From Lentisphaeria bacterium (lineage in GTDB: Bacteria > Verrucomicrobiota > Lentisphaeria > JABSQK01 > UBA12247): a stretch of 9,169 nt of DNA. Below the pieces are notes generated by a model. The model did no database searches, was not told the DNA's origin, and saw nothing but the letters and a program-made list of their open reading frames with translations. Positions 6,203 to 9,169 of this stretch are shown here, in pieces; the stretch's first letter is position 1, and the number at the start of each line of letters is the position of its first letter. The position numbers and the translations under genes were made by a program. Location of the stretch: positions 1 to 9,169 of the forward strand of contig DMTJ01000487.1 in the NCBI GenBank assembly GCA_003477185.1, in the 5' to 3' direction.

Positions 6203-6889
6203 ATGCCCTCAATGAAAAAGATCCTCCTCCTCGCTCGAGTTGTGCGCCGTCACCAAGCAATACGCTGGTGCCAATGCCACCATCGTCGCGGTCGATGGTG
6301 TCGACCTTGCCTTGAGCCGCGGCCAGTTTGTCGCGCTGCATGGCCCCAGCGGCTGTGGAAAGTCTACCTTGATGCTCAGGCCGGTTCCTTGCTCGGGCCA
6401 AACAGCGGATCGGTCACGATCTGCGGCCAGCGGCCCTACGAGCTATCCAGTGAAGCGCGCGCCGCCTTTCGGGCCCGCCACGTAGGCTTCGTCTTTCAGA
6501 GATTTCACCTTATTCCGTACCTGCGCGTCCTCGAAAATCTGCTGACACCAACCCTGGCCCTCGGAATCGACCATGCCGAACAGCGCGCGGCTGAACTCCT
6601 TGAGCAGTTCGGCTTGAGCCAGCGGAAGAATCATCGCCCCGAGGCACTCAGCGTGGGGAAGCAACAGCGAGTGGCGCTGGCCCGTGCTCTGCTGCCGAAG
6701 CCGGAATTGGTACTAGCAGACGAGCCCACCGGAAATCTCGACGAAGCCAATTCCACGGCGGTTCTAGATGTGCTGGCTAGCTACGCAGCATCAGGCCATA
6801 CAGTCCTGATGGTCAACCACGATCCCCAAGCGCGCGATCGTGCGAATCGCCGAATCGCGATGGCCGCCGGAAAACTTACGCCCGAATAG
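6203..6889 (+). pseudogene. LolD/MacB-type ABC transporter ATPase with two compensating frameshifts
   Basis: The frame from 6203 to 6889 is continuously open (228 codons), but its residues from about 10 to 58 are arginine-rich nonsense. The true domain start is in another frame over 6234-6377: LELCAVTKQY, then VDGVDLALSRGQFVALHGPSGCGKSTLML, with Walker A at 6342-6368. At 6377 homology returns to the first frame: AGSLLGPNSGSVTICGQRPYEL, the Q-loop region VGFVFQRFHLIPYLRVLENLL, signature LSVGKQQRVALARAL, Walker B LVLADEPTGNLD and H-loop VLMVNHD. One base gained near 6221-6237 and one lost at 6375-6380 explain it. LSVGKQQR departs from LSGGQQQR at two positions. Family members power lipoprotein release or MacB-like export together with an FtsX-type permease, but none is present here. 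The product as read would lack ATP binding. Confidence 0.7.
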
Positions 6890-6912
6890 CCCCAGGATGG
6901 CCCACCCAATTG

Positions 6913-6918
6913 TTGACA
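6913..6918 (+). promoter_or_regulatory. Candidate -35 element of the exbB operon
   Basis: TTGACA is a perfect sigma-70 -35 hexamer, 55 bp before the ATG at 6973. The -10 is unclear: TAAGGT (6935-6940, 16-bp spacer) is a poor match. The promoter is therefore probable but may need an activator or another sigma factor. Confidence 0.4.
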
Positions 6919-6931
6919 AGCCGGTCGGCTT
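6918..6931. promoter_or_regulatory. Perfect 14-bp inverted repeat at the exbB promoter
   Basis: AAGCCG-GT-CGGCTT is a perfect dyad starting on the last base of the TTGACA hexamer and occupying the spacer between -35 and any -10. This is where a dimeric repressor would block RNA polymerase. It could alternatively be a short terminator stem for the ABC gene, but no T-run follows. Confidence 0.45.
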
Positions 6932-6972
6932 CGTTAAGGTTCGCATTTAATTCGCATAGAGCGGGACCTCTC

Positions 6973-7719
6973 ATGACCAGCACGTACTTATCAGCGCGCC
7001 ATACCCTGTGCCTTGGCCTTCTTTTCTGCCTCCCCGTCTTTGCACAGGAAGAAACTGCGGTAACCGACCCCAAGATCGAACTGCAAGCCCTACTAAGGGA
7101 GGGCGGTACACCGATGATGCTGCTCATGCTTTTATCGGTTTTTGCAACCTTCATGGTCGTCTACTATTTCCTCACACTTCGCATTAATTTGCTGATGCCC
7201 CGGGCGTTTCACATGGAAGCAGCCGAACTGGCCTCACGCGGAGATTCGCTGGCACTGTCCGCCGTGTGCGCCGAGAGCGGCTGCGCTGGTGCTCGCATTG
7301 TGGGCTCGGCTGCGAGAATGCTCAGTGAGAATCCAAACGCGGACTTCCAATCGCTTCGGGATGCTTTGGAAGACGAAGGTAGCCGCCAGGCCGCCGCCCT
7401 GTGGCAGCGGATTCACTATCTGCTTGACTGTGCGGTTGTGGCTCCAATGCTTGGCCTGCTCGGTACGGTTCTCGGTATGATGGAGTCATTTCATGGCTTG
7501 GCTGAAGACTTTGGCTCTGTGAAGCCTGCCGTGCTGGCCTCCGGGGTATCTCAAGCATTGGTAACTACCGCCGGCGGGATGTGTGTCGGCATTGTCGGCA
7601 TGGTGTTGTACGCCTACTTCCGCGGCCGCGTGACCTCACTAATCGCCCAGCTGGAAGAACGCTGCAACCTGGTACTGCAGCGCCTCTATGCCACGACCCA
7701 TCGTCAGCAGAAACCATGA
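6973..7719 (+). CDS. MotA/TolQ/ExbB proton channel family protein
   Basis: This 248-residue inner-membrane protein is the channel subunit of a proton-motive-force motor that energises outer-membrane processes through ExbD. An N-terminal signal peptide (residues 1-24, likely cleaved at VFA-QE) precedes three helices: TM1 about 47-69, TM2 150-172 and TM3 195-216. TM2 carries APMLGLLGTVLGMMESF and TM3 carries QALVTTAGG, the family hallmarks lining the proton path. The ATG at 6973 is chosen because it begins the signal peptide and has GGGA 6 nt upstream; an upstream TTG at 6910 would lie on the promoter. The gene ends ATGA, overlapping exbD by 4 nt. A cleavable signal sequence is absent from Escherichia coli ExbB and TolQ but occurs in many non-enteric homologues. 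Confidence 0.9.
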   Translation: MTSTYLSARHTLCLGLLFCLPVFAQEETAVTDPKIELQALLREGGTPMMLLMLLSVFATFMVVYYFLTLRINLLMPRAFHMEAAELASRGDSLALSAVCAESGCAGARIVGSAARMLSENPNADFQSLRDALEDEGSRQAAALWQRIHYLLDCAVVAPMLGLLGTVLGMMESFHGLAEDFGSVKPAVLASGVSQALVTTAGGMCVGIVGMVLYAYFRGRVTSLIAQLEERCNLVLQRLYATTHRQQKP

Positions 7720-8147
7720 ACTTTCGCAAGAACATTCAGCAGCAGGAGACGGGCTTTCAAATGGCTCCGATGGTGGACGTCGTCTTCCTCCTCCTGCTAT
7801 TTTTCATGGTAGCCTCGGTCTATGCGCAGTGGGAGACTAAGATCGGAATCGAAGTGCCAACCGCGGGCGACGCCGACGCGCGGACGCCGCAGGAAATCCT
7901 GATCAACATAGACAAGGAGGGCCAGTTGTGGGTTAACGGCTTCATCCTCTCGCGTTTTATGTTGGAGAGCAATCTCAAGAAGATGTCCCGGATTCGCAGT
8001 GGCCAGCCGATCATTATCCGGGCGGATAAGAAGACGGATTACGAGCACGTCATCTCGGTGCTAGATATGTGCCGACAGGCGGATATCTGGAACGTGTCTT
8101 TTGCCACGCTTCCGCCCAAGAAAAACGCGGTAGCACCCACGCCGTGA
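7716..8147 (+). CDS. ExbD/TolR biopolymer transport protein
   Basis: This 143-residue protein has one transmembrane helix near the N-terminus (about residues 17-36, APMVDVVFLLLLFFMVASVY) and a periplasmic domain. The conserved membrane Asp required for proton use is D21. The periplasmic part shows the ExbD pattern: PQEILINIDKEGQLWVNG, then PIIIRADKKTDYEHVISVLDMCRQADIWNVSFAT. The start ATG overlaps the exbB stop (ATGA) and no separate ribosome binding site is evident, so translation is coupled. Its own stop overlaps the GTG of the next gene. With ExbB it forms the motor; no TonB or TolA homologue is seen in the window. Confidence 0.92.
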   Translation: MNFRKNIQQQETGFQMAPMVDVVFLLLLFFMVASVYAQWETKIGIEVPTAGDADARTPQEILINIDKEGQLWVNGFILSRFMLESNLKKMSRIRSGQPIIIRADKKTDYEHVISVLDMCRQADIWNVSFATLPPKKNAVAPTP

Positions 8148-9169
8148 CTGCGTTCCGCCTGCTTCTTGCGCTAGCCGCCATAGCTACTACGCTCCCTGCG
8201 CAGGATCCGACTGAGCCGGGCGACGCTCTGTTCAAGAATGGCGAGGAAGCCTATCGCTTCGCCGAAGGGTACTACCGCCGCCACCACTACGATCGAGCCG
8301 CTGCGCAATTTGAACAGGTCGTGCAGACCTTTCCCGAGTTCGATAAACGGGACAAGGCGTGCTTCCTCTGGGCGGAGTCCCTGAGGCTGGGCAAGAAATT
8401 CGATCTGGCCGGGCGCGTCTATGTCACGGTCGTCCAGAGTTTTCCCGAAAGCGAGTACGCGCCACGCTCTTCAGTCGTGCTCGGCAGCCTGCTCCTGAAA
8501 GAAGGTAAAGTAGATGACGCCATTGTCGTGCTCGATATGGGCATGGAGCTTAAGCCACCGGAGCAATATCGAGAGGATTTGAACTACTTTCTGGGCGTAG
8601 CCAAGCACCGCAAAGGGGAGGTGGCAGCCGCTCTGAAGCATTTTGCTCTTCTGCCCGGTGAATTCGACGCCGAGCATGCCTACCGCGCGCATGCCCGCCT
8701 CAACACCGGCTATCTGCAGCGATCTGCCGGCAAGGATGACGAAGCTAAGACGGCTTTTGCCTCACTGATCAAAGACGATGGCGTGGCACCCAAGGTGATC
8801 GAGGAAGCGCTCTCGCAGCTTGCGGATATCGCCTTTGCCGCAAGTGACCACGAAGAAGCCGTTCGCTACTACCGGCAGCAGCTCGATGCCTACCCCTTGG
8901 GCGCCTTCGCAAACCGCGGCATGGTCGAACTGAGCTGGAGCCTGTACCACCTCGAGCGCTACCAGGAAGTAATCGAACTGCTCAAGGACCAGGCTAATAT
9001 TTCCACCGAAGATACGCTCTACCTCCTCGGCAGTAGCAGCAAGCAACTCGGCCAATACGAGGCCGCAATTGCCAGGTTTCAAGAGATGCAAAAGGCTTAC
9101 CCCGATGGGCGCTTGGGAAAGCTCGCCAAGTTTGACTTGATTGAGTGCGCCTTCCGCCTCAAGCGCTTT
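8144..9169 (+). CDS. Secreted TPR-repeat protein, YbgF/CpoB-like (partial, runs off window)
   Basis: An open frame runs from the GTG at 8144 to the window edge (342 codons, no stop). The GTG overlaps the exbD stop as GTGA. Residues 1-19 form a signal peptide (FRLLLALAAIATTL, cleavage probably at LPA-Q), so the protein is periplasmic or outer-membrane associated. The rest is a series of tetratricopeptide-like helical hairpins. AEGYYRRHHYDRAAAQFEQVVQTFP begins the first, and repeats such as YEAAIARFQEMQKAYPDG close the visible part. The tyrosine- and alanine-rich hairpins ending in xxFP or xxYP resemble CpoB/YbgF and outer-membrane lipoprotein assembly TPR proteins. Its place directly behind exbB-exbD suggests a periplasmic partner of the motor, coordinating envelope or import machinery. 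The C-terminal extent is unknown. Confidence 0.88.
   Translation, partial: MTAFRLLLALAAIATTLPAQDPTEPGDALFKNGEEAYRFAEGYYRRHHYDRAAAQFEQVVQTFPEFDKRDKACFLWAESLRLGKKFDLAGRVYVTVVQSFPESEYAPRSSVVLGSLLLKEGKVDDAIVVLDMGMELKPPEQYREDLNYFLGVAKHRKGEVAAALKHFALLPGEFDAEHAYRAHARLNTGYLQRSAGKDDEAKTAFASLIKDDGVAPKVIEEALSQLADIAFAASDHEEAVRYYRQQLDAYPLGAFANRGMVELSWSLYHLERYQEVIELLKDQANISTEDTLYLLGSSSKQLGQYEAAIARFQEMQKAYPDGRLGKLAKFDLIECAFRLKRF

Noticed and set aside
5974..6315. Plus-strand open frame ahead of the ABC gene, including the ATG at 6106
   Set aside because: It has no recognisable motif and no convincing ribosome binding site, and its end overlaps the Walker A-coding stretch of the ABC gene in a different frame.
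6375..6380. Programmed -1 ribosomal frameshift in the ABC gene
   Set aside because: There is no slippery heptamer at the junction, and a second opposite shift is needed upstream, which fits paired indels better.
8471..9091. Minus-strand open frames across the TPR gene
   Set aside because: They are antisense to a continuous TPR coding frame with a signal peptide and operon coupling, and show no family motif.

Overview
The window looks like chromosomal accessory DNA from a Gram-negative bacterium with a moderately high GC content. My best guess is the Planctomycetota/Verrucomicrobiota/Kiritimatiellota/Lentisphaerota group. The clues are an ExbB/ExbD/TPR energy-transduction operon, a remnant of a type I sulfatase, a polysaccharide flippase of a type I associate with these phyla, and a solitary AAA/DUF4143 ATPase among TGAC-rich intergenic repeats. 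No rRNA or tRNA is visible, so this placement is inference.

Layout. Bases 1-1890 hold an intact AAA_14/DUF4143 ATPase. It is preceded by a 33-bp-periodic iteron-like region and bracketed by two direct copies of a 101-bp TGAC-rich repeat (94/101 identical by my hand alignment). The right copy runs into a long imperfect hairpin and then into a BlaI/MecI-like regulator that has lost its normal N-terminus and C-terminal half. Bases 2296-2961 hold an intact class I SAM methyltransferase with a strong ribosome binding site. Bases 3110-3368 are the remains of a sulfatase. On the minus strand, 3373-5884 holds a multi-membrane-span glycosyltransferase-like protein, translationally coupled to a degraded flippase that carries two amber stops and a frameshift. 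Bases 6203-6889 encode a LolD/MacB-type ABC ATPase in which two compensating frameshifts replace the Walker A region with out-of-frame sequence. Bases 6973-9169 hold an apparently intact operon: signal-peptide-bearing ExbB/TolQ, ExbD, and a secreted TPR protein that runs off the window. Its genes overlap by 4 nt.

How the parts relate. The right-hand operon should build an inner-membrane proton-driven motor with a periplasmic TPR partner. The minus-strand pair belongs to surface-polysaccharide assembly, but the flippase is broken as sequenced. The middle of the window (about 3.0-6.4 kb) concentrates gene decay. If the lesions are not assembly errors, this is an eroding island between functional operons. 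The most distinctive structures are the repeat-bracketed ATPase with its iterons, and the ABC gene that stays open along its length while its nucleotide-binding loop is scrambled.
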